A DNA stretch of 64,000 nt from Takakia lepidozioides (taxonomy: Eukaryota > Streptophyta > Takakiopsida > Takakiales > Takakiaceae): the NCBI GenBank assembly GCA_030704615.1, contig CM060732.1:24428001-24492000 (forward strand). Reading direction: 5' to 3'. The notes under the pieces are model-generated. The model was not told where the DNA came from, searched no databases, and saw only the letters and a list, made by a program, of their open reading frames with translations. Positions 22,846 to 34,749 of the stretch are shown here, piece by piece (the first letter of the stretch is position 1; each line of letters starts with the position of its first letter). The translations under genes and the position numbers were made by a program.

Positions 22846-24623
22846 GGGAGCAGTTTGATGCACCTCCAGAGGAGAAGACAGCTGTGGAAAATGTGGTGGA
22901 GCTATTTGCCATACGTCTTGGAGTAACTCGTGACCATCCCGCTCAGTTGGCGGAATGCCAACTGGTGATGGCACATCACAAGTATGCCATGGCATTGCTG
23001 GATTTTGAAATGAAAGGAGTTGCAACCCAGTCTGAGTTGGAGGCTCGTAGAAGGCAATTTGTTGACGACAACATGGCAAAATGGGATAGAGAGCAATATG
23101 ATGAGAAACAGGAGGGAATCTGGGGTTGGTCCTCTTTGTACCAAATTGTTGCAGCAGGTGAGATCCCTGAGTTGCCCCTCGATATGTTCACACATTCTGA
23201 GGATGAATCTGGTAGGTTGATGGTCATTCTGGAGGCTGCTCACCACCACACTCCACCTCCAAACATTCCGCTTTTCAGCAGGGTGTTTCGTCAGGTTTGG
23301 ATGTCTCACGTTCACAACATGAAACCTATTTCAATTCCCGAAACTCCATCTTGTTACTCTGCGAAATCATCTTCTCAACACAAAAGATGGCCAGTGTGCC
23401 ATTACAAATGTGGGTGAGAATTTCCTGGAGATTGGATACTTCCTGTACGGAGGCATGCCCCCATACGAGGAAGCCCGAACCCAGGTGCGTGAAGGACTTG
23501 CAGCCCTTCGGGGAGTGCGGAAAGAGGACTGCAAACACCTTTTTGAAGATCTGCATGGTTTGATGCGCGAGGTCCGATGAGGGCTGTGCGTGACCTCGCC
23601 ATTCTGAATCCTATTGCCTTCAGAATATTGTGGTGTGGGAGTATACCAACTAATGGTGCAGGGGGCAAGAAAAAAGCCTTGAAGGACTTCAATGTCATTT
23701 TGAGGCATCGGGAGGATGTTGACATGGGCTGGCTTCCTTGTCCACCAGGTGTGTATTACCACGATTTGTGCTATTGCATTTCAGTTCTTGGTGGTTCTTA
23801 ACAATGTCCCTAGTGTTGTTCTCAGTTCATTTCTTGTCATGGCCACATTCTCACAATGCGGATGTTGGTGTGCAGGCTGTCTTGACTACGGGCACTTGCA
23901 TTGCAGCGCAACAAAATCATGTCCAGGTATCCAGTGCCATTGTGGTTTTTTTTAATGTTAACGGTCTCTCCTCTCCAGATTGGAAATGGTGTATGTATGA
24001 CGTTGCACATGCATTGACATATTGGGCTCCTGGATGTGCAGGATACATGAAGGCCTCGAAAATGTATTGTGAGTTTGCGACGCCTGTGCACCCTTTTTCA
24101 TGCATGATATGGTATACCTTCTATCCACAGTTTTCAAGTGGCCCGCATGTGCATAATTATGTGGGCGGATTCTCATAGCAATGAGGTATGTGCCTTAGCC
24201 GCTAGTGGTTTACATGATCATTTGCCGCCTGTTTTAGTTGTGGACGTTCATGTGCTCGCGCAATGTGCTGAATCCATGTATCAGGTAGAATGAACATGAA
24301 TATCCTTACGAAAATTGTATGAATTTCTAACAATGATCATTGCTTGTTCATTATTTGCTTTTGCATTCTTTGTTCTTCTTTCTTTGCAGCTCACATCAGA
24401 CTGGTTCCCTACTGAGGCCGTGCACGAGAAAAGGTATGAACTTCAAGACATTATTTTGCACGAGCTTGACGGTCACCCATCGCACGAGCCTCCATATGCA
24501 GTGCCCAAACCCCCACGCAAAGTTGGAGATTGCAGCAGCCCTATCCTCCTTGTGGCCACCACTCCAGCTCCCCTCACACGCAGACGGTGTAAACGACCCA
24601 GGAAAGTCGGTAAAGCGTTGTGA
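22846..24623 (+). pseudogene. Unrecognised multi-exon transposon-like gene
   Basis: I do not recognise the family. Coding-like pieces in order: GEQFDAPPEEKTAVENVVEL running into a 150-residue frame with LAECQLVMAHHKYAMALLDF and WGWSSLYQIVAAGEIPELPL (to about 23290). Next is a second frame with GENFLEIGYFLYGGMPPYEE and HLFEDLHGLMREVR (to 23580), then KKKALKDFNVILRHREDVDM (about 23667-23748, ending at a GTGTGT donor). A further piece AVLTTGTCIAAQQNHVQ is bounded by AG and GTATCC, and a last frame LTSDWFPTEAVHEKR runs to the stop at 24623. Exon borders partly conflict in phase, so it is probably decayed. The preceding repeat arm recurs at 31 kb, which argues for a mobile element. Confidence 0.4.
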
Positions 24624-25238
24624 CGTTGGATACAATTGGCTACAGAAAGTATTATTTATTAATTGTCTACCTTCCTGCGTTGATTTTTGTGGTCCTTTGC
24701 TTCCCACAATTGTGTCTTATTCTTCTTACAGGCATCACATTTCCGACCGTCAGTGCACATTCTCTGCTTTGTTTTGCAAGTTCGCTTTAGTCCCTCTTTC
24801 CTACCCCCAGTCAGCCCTTCTCTACATTGGGGTATGCTATTTCGGGATATCTCTTCCTTCTCTCTAATGTTTTCGATTCAAGGGCATGTTGTTCCACATG
24901 ATGGCAGCCAATGGGATCCCCGTTGCCCCACAATGTTAACACACTCACTTCACAGTGCCACATTCGTTTCCTTGCTTACATATATTGTGCAGTGACTTAA
25001 TGCCCAATACTGAAGACTAGGACTGTTTCAACAAGTATATGTTGAGAAGCACTGGTAACTGGGGTATTTCAATGTAGCTCCCTACATGCAACACATGCCT
25101 ACATTGCATATACAAGCAAGCCAGGAACTGCATGTAAAGGAAATTGGTAACATATGCACATACCATTCCATGCAACAATCGTAAATGGGCACAATGCACA
25201 CCCCAGTACAATCAGTCTTCCTCGCAATTACATGAATG
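24624..25238. other. No gene recognised
   Basis: AT-moderate sequence with only short frames. No repeat or RNA gene was recognised. Confidence 0.3.
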
Positions 25239-25676
25239 TTATTGTGTTGGTGCCAGTGTGGCAATTGGTCTCTCAACAATGATATTTAATATAACTCGTG
25301 CCAAGCACCTGTGCTCTATATGCCACGAGGTCCAGTGTGTTGCACAATGGTGAATCAACGAAGTGTAGGGTTCTCTATGCGTGCCATTCGGATTTCCATA
25401 GTGATACATACACAGAGGGCACCTGATATCAGGCTCAGAAATAAACTCCACAGCGGCATAATGGGTGTCTATAATGCGCACCAACCGTGATTGCACCAAC
25501 ATACGAAATTTGGGACGTTGTGGTCCATACATTTCCATGTCTATGGCACAATGTTTGAACACATGGGCCTCTCCATCCCCCATCTCTCTTTGCCGTTGTC
25601 TTTCATTCAAACACATGAAAGGATTGAATATGGTGATGTTTCCCCTCGTCGTATACTTGCTTTCCTCCATCTTCAC
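25239..25676 (-). other. 145-residue open frame with Cys/His cluster, function unknown
   Basis: The frame contains YGPQRPKFRMLVQSRLVRII, then CPLCMYHYGNP and a His/Cys-rich stretch with IHHCATHWTSWHIEHRC. The spacing could bind zinc but fits no family I can name. It sits in transposon-rich sequence and may be a fragment. No splice context is evident. Confidence 0.25.
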
Positions 25677-26035
25677 CGAAGCCTGTGCACTTCTCTACAA
25701 CAATGGTGCCCGTCAACCAAAAAAAAAATAACTGTTCAAATGTCCTTTCATACTTTGGCCCCAATTTGTACCCATCCCTATCTCCCAAGGAATATACACT
25801 TCTTCTACTTCATCCACTTATGTGTTCTGATTTCAGGGTGCACAAATGAAAGCCTGCCTTGCCAACATCATGGAAGCTGCAAAATCATTCCTTCTGAATT
25901 TACATACTTCCCATGTGACCTGTATGTAGAAGGGTAAGTGACACATAAGAAACGTCCCTTCCCTTCTGCTAATTACTTTAGGCCAAGTGAATGTAATCGG
26001 AAAGGTATCACCCTAGGTAAGGACGAGCACCACTG

Positions 26036-26140
26036 CTGCCACGTGGCCACGGGCCCGGGGCGCCACGTGGTAGTAGACCACATAACTTGCAGTGCTATAT
26101 GCCCAGTGGCAATTGCGACTGCGGAAGTTGGCGCAACCAC
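26036..26140 (+). repeat. GC-rich dispersed repeat, copy 2
   Basis: Same-orientation relative of 12178-12300, beginning GCTGCCACGTGGCCACGGG. Flanking sequences differ between the two copies. Confidence 0.5.
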
Positions 26141-26297
26141 TGCTTTACTACTTTACATGAAGTGCTCGAAATTACTTGAACAATCATTCATAGTGATTCA
26201 TGCTTTGGAGTTTTGGTGTTTGTAGTGAGTCGACTAGTAATGCCATACAAGAGAACTAATCATGCATTAGAAATGCACAAACGATGAAAGACATGCC

Positions 26298-26340
26298 ATG
26301 AAACAAAATGAAATGAAAATGAATGAAATGAAACAAAATG
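26298..26340 (+). repeat. AAAATG/AATGA-type simple repeat
   Basis: Degenerate tandem GAAATGAAA and AACAAAATG units over about 45 bp. Confidence 0.8.
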
Positions 26341-26507
26341 GTACTTTATTACATCTGCGGAAAGCTCAAAGAGCTTATGGGACAAAATGGTAAAAAAGCA
26401 GCCCAAAAGCTACTACTGCTCTGGGGATTGCCTAAGGGTCAAGGCCTCGTGCAAGTCAAGCAGTTCTGATCCTCATAATGCAAGACTTCAGTGAGTTCCA
26501 CGGAATA

Positions 26508-27585
26508 GACCATCTACCCATGGAGGTTTCTTGTAGTTATTGATCCACAGGGAATCATAGGTAAATCTTGTGCTTGAAATTTGGCCCTCTAGGATGAATC
26601 TGGACCACACTCTATCCCTGCTCCTTCAGCTATCCATGCCCCTGCACAAATCATGCATTCATCCTTGCCTTGCTGCTAGTAGCTGACAATGACAACCTAC
26701 ATTTGTTCTAGGAAACACCCAACTCAGCTTATCACACTAGTTCCTATGCTCAATTGCGTCTGCTACTCTCTGAAATGTAGCAGGCATTCACCTTTTTGCC
26801 TCGGTTGTCCCATCATTGACTGGGGGCAGAAAAATATTCATTCCACAGCTTCTCCTCATGTCTGTTACTTGTTTTTTGATACTTTCATGTTGTCACATAG
26901 CAGTATCATGTCAAAGTCACTCCAAACTAGATTCACTCAACCAGTTAACTTGCAGAATTCAAATGGAAATTTTGGACCGATTCTAATAAGAGGGAAAAAC
27001 AGGGTGAAATGTGCTGAAGAAGATGCCTTCATTAACAATGTCTGATTTTATCAATTGTGCCGTTGCTACCAGTTGACCATCTACCCATGCAGGTTTCTTG
27101 TAGCTTCATAGTTAATCTGGAGCTTGAAGTCTGGCCCTCTTGGGTGAATCTGCACCCACACTCTATCCTTGCTCCTTCAACTTGCCTCGCACGAATCATG
27201 CATACAACCTTGCCTTGTTGCTAGCAGTTGACGATGTCAGCCTAGACTTGTTCTAGGAAGCACCCAACTCAACTTATCACACTAGTTCCTACGCTCAATT
27301 GCATCTGCTACTCTCTATAATCCAACAAACATTCACCTTCTTGCCTTGATTGTCCCACCATTGACTGGGGTCTAAAAAATATTCATTCCACAACTTCTCC
27401 TCGTCTGTGTTACCTGTTTTTGATACTTTCCTGTTGTCACATTGGTAGAATCATGTCAAAGTCACTCCAAACTATCAAAGCTTCACTCAACCAGCTAACT
27501 TGCAGAATTCAGACATGAATAATTAGGGGCGATTCTGATAAGAGGGGAAAACAAGGTGAAATTGAAGAAGGTGCCTTCATTAGCA
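26508..27585. repeat. Tandem duplication, ~566-bp unit
   Basis: The block at 26508-27040 recurs from 27074 to about 27585. Shared phrases include GACCATCTACCCATG, ACACTCTATCC, GGAARCACCCAACTCA, CACTAGTTCCTA, TCAAAGTCACTCCAAACTA and AACTTGCAGAATTCA. No gene is visible in either copy. The array abuts the PPR-derived fragment at 27.6 kb. Confidence 0.8.
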
Positions 27586-27800
27586 GTCATTACACTCTAT
27601 CCTTCGCTCAGCCATATTGTTGAACACTCCCTGTCCACAAGGGTATTGTTCAGAATGACATCTGCCACAATTCCAGCTTTGACGATGCAACCATGGACCT
27701 CTTTGCCCTTCCCCAGCAGGCTCGCACATGCACTACAAACGCAAACAACTGGTTGTGGCAAACTGGGAGCAATATGTGTCAGAAGAAACCACTTATACAA
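27570..27800 (-). pseudogene. PLS-type PPR fragment
   Basis: The minus-strand frame reads CVCSACASLLGKGKEVHGCI followed by KAGIVADVILNNTLVD. This matches the L/S motif region of plant pentatricopeptide-repeat RNA-binding proteins. It then degenerates (CSTIWLSEG) to a stop. Only one repeat's worth remains, with no start or targeting peptide. It is related to the copies at 29.75-30.65 kb. Confidence 0.75.
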
Positions 27801-28128
27801 ATCTACAGCTTACAGGCTGTCTCTATCCTCAAAATTGGCAGCACATCACCCGCTGCTATGACATATATTGCCCTAGACACACATTGCCCTAACTGCCAAC
27901 CCCCAAGATGCTACCCCCACCAGACTTCTCTCACTTGGGTCCTTGCAAGGCTGACTTCCAACTTTGACTCTGTGCATAGGGCCTATCGGACAACATACAC
28001 CAGCAAGCCCTCCCCCTATCCTGCATCAACACATCTCAGTCTTATCAACTGCACAACGTATGATAGGAGTGAGTGCAACATGGGAAAGAGCCACAACACA
28101 TGATGAGCTGTAGGGAAGAAGCAACATC

Positions 28129-28755
28129 GTGCAAGTAAAGCAAACGATGAAGCAGAAAGACGAGGCAACATGGGAGAAGGGAAAATGGGGTCCAAGGGCT
28201 GAGAAGGTCAACTGGTCAACAATGAGGAACTGGCTCTGGAGCACTATGTTGATGATTAAAGGGAGCAGCAAATACATGTGGGGCATCGCAGCAAAGTGCA
28301 TGCCAACGAGGGTCAGAATAGTGCAAGAAAGACTCCACGGATGGTGGGCAGCCAAGGGAGATGCAGTGAGACAAGGCACTCATGGCAAGGGAGCTGCCAA
28401 GACAAAACTGTTGATTAGGCTACGGAGAAAAAAGAAAGCACAAGATCAACTACGAGGAAAAGTAACAATTCAAGCATGGGAGCTGCTGCTAAAACATGAG
28501 GAGGAAGACATACGAGGTGAAGCATCAAGGGAACCAGTAGGAGATGAGGAAGATGGAGCACACTTTCTTGTCAAAGGTTGGCGGCGAAGAATGCAACCCA
28601 GCAATCAGAAAGTGAGGCACCCGAGGCTGGACTGCTGCAAAGAGGTACAAAGACAGGAGCTGAGAATGAGATGTTGCCTTTCCTTGAAGTTCCCCACACA
28701 AGGGCTGTTTGGCAAGCAAAACCCCTCACTTATGAAAAGTGGAAGGGCAAGGTAG
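28129..28755 (+). other. 208-residue Lys/Arg/Trp-rich open frame, function unknown
   Basis: The longest open frame between the PPR relics. It contains NWSTMRNWLWSTMLM, a Lys/Arg-rich helix with LLIRLRRKKKAQDQLRGK, and an acidic patch DEEDGAHF. It has no recognised domain, and the composition suggests helical coiled structure. It may be a degenerate transposon ORF or a chance frame. Confidence 0.2.
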
Positions 28756-29750
28756 AAAACCTGATGCCTGAAATTGATGGGAGCTCGTAGGAGACTCTGC
28801 CAAGAAGACTCCAATCAGCTGTTGCCAACAATCGGACCAGTGAAAGATCGCCCTTGGCTGGCGCAACACCACAAAATAAGTGCAGCCCTGATAGCATGGT
28901 GAGTGGGGCACCAACAGAGCCAGAAAATGAGGGAGAAGGAGGAGACTTCCCTGCCAAGAAAGTCAATGCGGGCCTGCAGTGGCATGCAAGGAAAGGGACA
29001 CCGTAAGTGTTGCCAACAGATGTAAATCAGTGCTCATTCATTTGAAAGCACCACGGGAGATGAAGGAAAAGACACCTACAGGGACGTTGAAGCATAAAAG
29101 AGGAGAGCACTTCACTTGGGAAGAAAGTGAAGCATTGGAGAACGAGGCTGATGACTGGCAGTCTGAAAAGGAAAGGCGGTTGTGGGAAACCCTGCCAAGA
29201 TCCAAGACAACCAACCTCTTTTGTGTGAGAGAAGTCAAGCTGAACCTGCTTATCATATCGAGTAGGATGGACCAGATGTAAAGCTGCCAAGCCAACCAAC
29301 ACTCATATTCGCACTCAAGCAACATAAGCTGGAGCCATTTTCAGATTATGAGTACCCGTGTTTTAAGAATACTCCTTATTCAACTTGCGGTGAACGGGCA
29401 GAAAACTTCACAATGTGCAGCAGATTAATGGACCAGGATGCGGAGCTGAATTGGGTATCCAGTTAGGCAATGCTGGTTTCAAAACCCCGTTCCATCCCTG
29501 CGTTTCGAAGATCTGGCTTGAATGGGCACACTCCGACAGTGGAAGGCTCACGGAGTAATGAGTTTGGGCTGATATGCATGCTGACATGCCATGCCGGTGC
29601 AAAGAACAACGTTCTGAGTGGCGATTGTGATCTCAAAATCTGCCCCTGCATTCAAGCTGATTTCTCTCTCGAGCAGAGCCGCCTTGTGGATGTTCCAGCC
29701 AGTGTCCAAAAACAGCTCAAGTGCAAGACAACAACATCAGCAAGGCATGG

Positions 29751-30648
29751 TTAGCTAAGCAAGGTCATGGTGGAGAGGCATTTGAACTCTCTGAACGTAA
29801 TGTGGTCGGACTTCACCCCCTCCCACATCAACTGCTCATAGGTCTCCAAAACCTGCAATCCCCGCCCCTGTTGTGCATGTCCTGCGATCATCACTTTCCA
29901 CGACACCACATTTTGCTCAGCCATATTGTTGAACACTCCCTATCTAGAAGGGTATTCATGTTCAGAATGACATCTACCACAATTCCAGCTTTGACGATGC
30001 AACCATGGACCTCTTTGCCCTTCTCCAACAGGCTCGCACATGCACTACAAACACAAACAAACGTAATGTGCTCGGGCTTCACCCCCTAGACCCACATCAT
30101 TTGCTCATAGGTCTCCAAAACCCGCAATCCCCGCCCATGTTGTGCATGTCCTGCGATCATCACGTTCCACCACACCACATTTCGCTCAGCCATATTGTTA
30201 AACACTCCTTGTCCACAAGGGAATGCTCCCACGTTTGGCATACATGTCGACGAGGTATTGTTACATCTGGTACAGTTCCAGCTTTGACAATGTCACGATG
30301 GACCTCTTTGCCCTTTACCAAGTCTCCAGGGTTGCCAGGTTTGCACATGCATTGCAAACACAAATGAACGTAACCCGGTCAGGCTGCACCTCTTCTCAAC
30401 ATTTGCTCATATGTCTCCAATGCCCTCATCCCGCACACATGCTGGCCATATCTTGCGAGATTCAGCGTGTTCCTTGAGACAACATCTTGTTCAGCCATGT
30501 TATCAAACTCTCCCTTTGCAACTTCATAGGTCTCCAAAGCCTCCATCCCACGTCCCTGCTGTGCATACCCTGCAAGCATCGCACTCCACGACACTACATC
30601 TTGGCAAAACATGCTGAAATAGCTCGAAGAAGAAGGTGCCCTCACCAC
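29751..30648 (-). pseudogene. Scrambled PLS-type PPR repeat fragments
   Basis: Minus-strand frames carry at least three degenerate PPR blocks. 30648-30379 has DVVSWSAMLAGYAQQGRGME and a second copy with DVVS and ALETYEQM. 30363-30160 has GKEVHRDIVKAG. 30082-29891 has PEHITFVCVCSACASLLEKG and VHGCIVKAGIVVDV. 29936-29751 has NVVSWKVMIAGHAQQGRG and HITFREF. These are the P, L and S motifs of plant organellar PPR proteins. Stops and frame changes separate the blocks, and no start, transit peptide or E/DYW tail is visible. The repeated AACTCCATAGG/ATTTGCTCATAGGTCTCC phrases on the plus strand show that the block has been internally duplicated. Confidence 0.8.
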
Positions 30649-30659
30649 ATTGTCCTCTA

Positions 30660-31134
30660 CCTTGTGTCATGACCCATTGCGGATTAGACTGACCATGAAC
30701 CCAAGAAGACCTCTTGTGCGTGCTGCTTGTATCTCTAGTCAGGTAATGTGGGATTGGTTCGTAAGAACCACCACGGTGCAGCTGAGCGGGCAGAGATTAA
30801 AATATGGGTTGCTAAGACCAAGCTGATTCCCCCAAGAACCTTGTGATCATCAGGAAGAATACCAAATCATGGTACAAAGGGGAGCCAAGAGCCCACATTT
30901 GCACATAATGCGCCCTTGACGCCATAAACGCTTGCAACAACAGGACATGGACCTCGATTTGGTCTTCGTCCTTCTCACATCACTTGTTCGTCTCTCTCTC
31001 AAGCCTCCATCCCTCTCCCAACACTTAGACAAATTCAGGCAAAGGACAAAGTTACTCTTCCACCCTTAGATCATTTTACATCCGACGATTAGAACAATCT
31101 CTACGAGCCACACAAGCCCTAAAATACATTAAAA
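30660..31134. other. No gene recognised
   Basis: Short frames only, with no repeat identified. Confidence 0.3.
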
Positions 31135-31463
31135 TATTCCACGTCATGAGCCATGTGGAGCACTTATAAAAATTCCATTTTTGAATAGGGTGTGCAATGA
31201 ATGCCTAGTTGTTAAGAGTCGTTCTCTAGTGCTTAAAACCACTTGTAATTGCTGTTTTTAAAAATAAAATAAAAATACGTAATTGAATTAAATCGCCGCG
31301 AATATTGTGCCGACTGCGGAGTCATTGATGCAACTTCTATCCGCCATTAGAAATGTGAATTTATCCGTTACGACTGTGCAGTAGTAACAAACATCTCAAA
31401 GTTGTTCCCTCAGTGGTTTTGGACGTGCAGTCGATTCGGAAAAGACACGAATGCTTCTAGTGA
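31135..31463 (+). repeat. Dispersed transposon-arm repeat, copy 2
   Basis: Relative of 22450-22845, ending at the same AATGCTTCTAGTG phrase. The sequence that follows differs from that after copy 1, so this copy is either truncated or belongs to an internally different member. Confidence 0.7.
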
Positions 31464-32014
31464 AGGGTGCCTTTACCAACTATCAGGTACCCTTCATAAT
31501 TGAATTTCACTTCACCCATAGCCCTCTTGAAGTTGGGGGACAAACACATGCAATGGGGGCACACCATGCTTGCTTCAGCAGCATTTGTTCAAATCTTCAG
31601 CATGGAACATGCACATTTGCATGCAACCCCTTATGCACTTCTGGTGCAAACGAGGCAGTTATGAAAGACCAAGCAGTTCCTCTAGTTCAGCAATACTTAT
31701 GAACAGCCCCACAAAATCCAGCCTCAGTTTTGGAAAGAGCAAACACATGCACTCAATTGGATCCCCACCTTAAGCCGCCGACCGTGTCTTCTATGAAGCA
31801 TTGTCAATTACTTCTCAGATTTTGGCGTGGACGATCATGCCCCACCTACAAGCAAAGCTGAGAGGGCTGGACTTACTCTAAGAGCACCCAAGTTCTACAC
31901 CAGCTCATCCATGGCAGAAGCCTCATCGATGTCGATTTTGTCGATAAAAAAAGCAGTAGTGGGAGTGAGCCCCAACGACCAACTAACACTATGCTCTCCT
32001 CTCTTAACCCTATA
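31464..32014. other. No gene recognised
   Basis: Short frames at 31451-31773 and 31827-32156 have no recognisable product. This is probably the interior of the element whose arm lies at 31135-31463. Confidence 0.3.
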
Positions 32015-32536
32015 CTACTTCTTTAGTCGCATTGTAAAGCTACCTTTCACCATCACGTTAGTTTTTATACCAGCGAGGGTCTTCTTCAGGTCCATAATGG
32101 GGACCTTGGATAGGAACCCGGTCTCGTCTGCCTTCACAATGCTGAAGATCTTCTGAGGACTCTGCAGGTTCACCTCCAACCACAAGTACTCCCCAGAAAT
32201 CCAAGCCTTTGTGGTTGTGTCCACATGAAATCCTTTCGCCTGTGTAGCACATGCAATCACATTCCAAATACACAAAGGAACCCCCATAGTAACATATTGC
32301 ATAGCATATGACTTTGGGGCATTTGGCTTGTACAACAACACTATTCCTTCTAGACACACTGATTTCTCCATGCTGGAACCAAACAAAATGTTTGCAACGA
32401 CAATGCGTGTCCGTGCCAATCGCGGCTGCAGCACATCCGAGATATCGCGGGGATCTTCAATGACAACTTCAATAAGACTGCCATTCGTACCTGAATAGTA
32501 TGCCATGACCTGAGTTTGTAATGAAAAGCAGCCCAA
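32015..32536 (-). other. 173-residue open frame, function unknown
   Basis: One of the longer clean frames in the repeat block. It contains GTNGSLIEVVIEDPRDISDV, IVVANILFGSS, YVTMGVPLCIWNVIACAT and KTLAGIKTNVMVKGSF. The pattern of beta-like hydrophobic strands looks protein-like, but no family is recognised. A possible GT donor after VMVKG suggests that it may be an exon. It may belong to an unclassified transposon. Confidence 0.35.
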
Positions 32537-32539
32537 AGG

Positions 32540-33459
32540 AAGTTGGAAACCCCGGTACTAAAAACAAACGCCCTGAAATGTGCCTGCCTTTGCCCAAACG
32601 TAAGTGCGAGTGTGCTTTCTTAGTTGCGACTTAAGCCTGCAATTGAACATATGCCAGTTCAAATGCGGTCTGCCAGGTCACCAACGACTAGAGTTGCGAA
32701 ACCGCCAACCCTGCTACACTGCCGCCCCCGGCCCAGACCGATTGGGAAAGCATTCATCAACATTCCGAAAGCAAAATCTTCATGAGGATGCTTAACCAAC
32801 AAACATCTCGAACGAGTGAGGTTCACCTCCACTGTATACTGCCTCCTTCAAAATAAATGAAGATATACATTACTGATTTTGAGAACTGAAGAAACTAAAC
32901 ATATGCCGCTTCCCATGTTTGACTGTTTTTGGGGGCTTTCAGGTAGATGGTCACATAAGCACCTGTTCCGAGTGCAAGAGTCGGAATATTATCAAATGGC
33001 TCGAAGGCTATAACCTAGGAAGCCTTAAGAAAAGAAGAGGACAAAAATGCAACCTCACTTTCTCAAACATCACAGACTTTCACTTCATGAAATGCACTCA
33101 ATTCTGATTCTCACCGGCGGCAGCAACTGGATTCCGTTTCGCAACAAAGATCAACCTCATCGATTGCCGCTCCACATGAAGGCCAAGCAACCAAGCTCCA
33201 TATGACACATTTTCTCCACAATACGCATGTAAACAGACACTGCATTATCACAACAGGGACCGTAAGAAGATGAACTTGCAACTGAGCAGAGTACACAATG
33301 ATCTGCAACGGTTCTGAGGACATACCAACACCATTAGCCATAATACTGTCCAACTGAAACAGCCTCCATAGGTACAGTCAGGCACACCTTCCTCTTACGC
33401 GCCAAAACAACATGAGGTTTGAGGAGGAGACAGACGGATGATGATCTGCGGATGAAAAG
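32540..33459. other. No gene recognised
   Basis: Short frames on both strands without domains. No repeat was detected by eye. Confidence 0.3.
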
Positions 33460-34465
33460 GCAACTGAGAAAAGAATAGATGGACAATCATGTGTAACCGT
33501 GCATGCACACATATTTCATCTGTCGATGGGATGAACAGCGACAGAACATGAGGATTGAGGATGATAGAGTCGGATGATGGTTGGCGGATGAAAAGACAAT
33601 TGACAGAAGAATGGATGAAACTTCATGTGTAACCGTGCGGACGTTACAGACTTCATCGTTCCATGGGATGCATATCGGCAATCCAAATGGGGCATTGGAA
33701 AAAACAGTTGTTCCCGTATCTACCTTCATTGGAGTCTTTCTTTCACAAAATTCTGGACTTATGCCTCCAGACTTATGCCTCCAAACATGAGGTGATCACA
33801 GTGTCACACGATTATATCCAGGGGTTGTACCATTTTCTGAACCATGGTTCTCACAGTTATGTTCTCAATGGTGATTTCTTATGCTTCAATTTCGGAGCAG
33901 GTCGTGTTGCTGGTAAAATATGTAAATTGTAACCTTGCATGGACATTCTATTCGGTGACACACAAGCCAACCCAACCCCATGCAGACTAAGATTGTCGAA
34001 GTCTTCGCCACTCCCTCTCACATACAAAATAAAAGGCTACAGATGTGAATTGAGTAAGACTACAACAGGTTATGGTCAAAAACCTCAATGCATCTGGCAT
34101 TTTAGGGTTCCCTATTCATACTGCCACTTGCATTCACATTGGGCCATGTACAATGTTGCAAATGCATTCCGTATGGGTTATTGATATCGTGTTGGAATGG
34201 TAGCGTCATATGGTAAATCTGACGTTGTTACACATGAATTGCACAAGACTAGGACAAGCTGGAGTCTGAAAAACCTACGTGCATCTTCAAGTTGGTTGTT
34301 TTCTTCGAACTGTGACGAGCATTCACATTAGCGCTTGTAGAATGTTGAGCGCGACAGGGGGATGACTACGCAGAATGGATGGATGACAAACGGATGAAAA
34401 TGCCATGTGTAACGGTGCAGCCGTTACACAATGCAACCCTCGATGGGATATACATAGGTGTTTTT
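33460..34465 (+). repeat. Three dispersed copies of a ~90-bp GGATGA...TGTAACSGTGC unit
   Basis: Copies near 33470-33535, 33590-33690 and 34372-34460 share GGATGAAAA, CATGTGTAACSGTGC, an inverted GTTACA and CATCG.T.GATGGGATG. In the last two copies TGTAACSGTGC and its complement form a short palindrome (TGTAACGGTGCAGCCGTTACA type). Between them lie two diverged ~150-bp direct repeats near 34040-34190 and 34230-34370. Confidence 0.55.
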
Positions 34466-34749
34466 TCTGCTGGGGGGGGGTTCACGTTTGTCCCACCGAG
34501 ACCTTGTGGAAGAGCAGGTTCAAAAATTGAATATAAGCACAGGGTCATTCTGTGTTTCATGTGATTCATCGTTGTTTTTCTTCACATCATCTCTTTCAAG
34601 ATGGAGTATCTGGAAGTTCTGTTGTTATCTTAGGGTTACCCAAGTCGTCTCCTGTATACATTGTTTTCCTGGTGTTCTTCTAAGATTGTTATAGCTCTTT
34701 GGAGTCATCTTCTTCACACACTATAGTACTGACATTTTCCGAGGAGACT

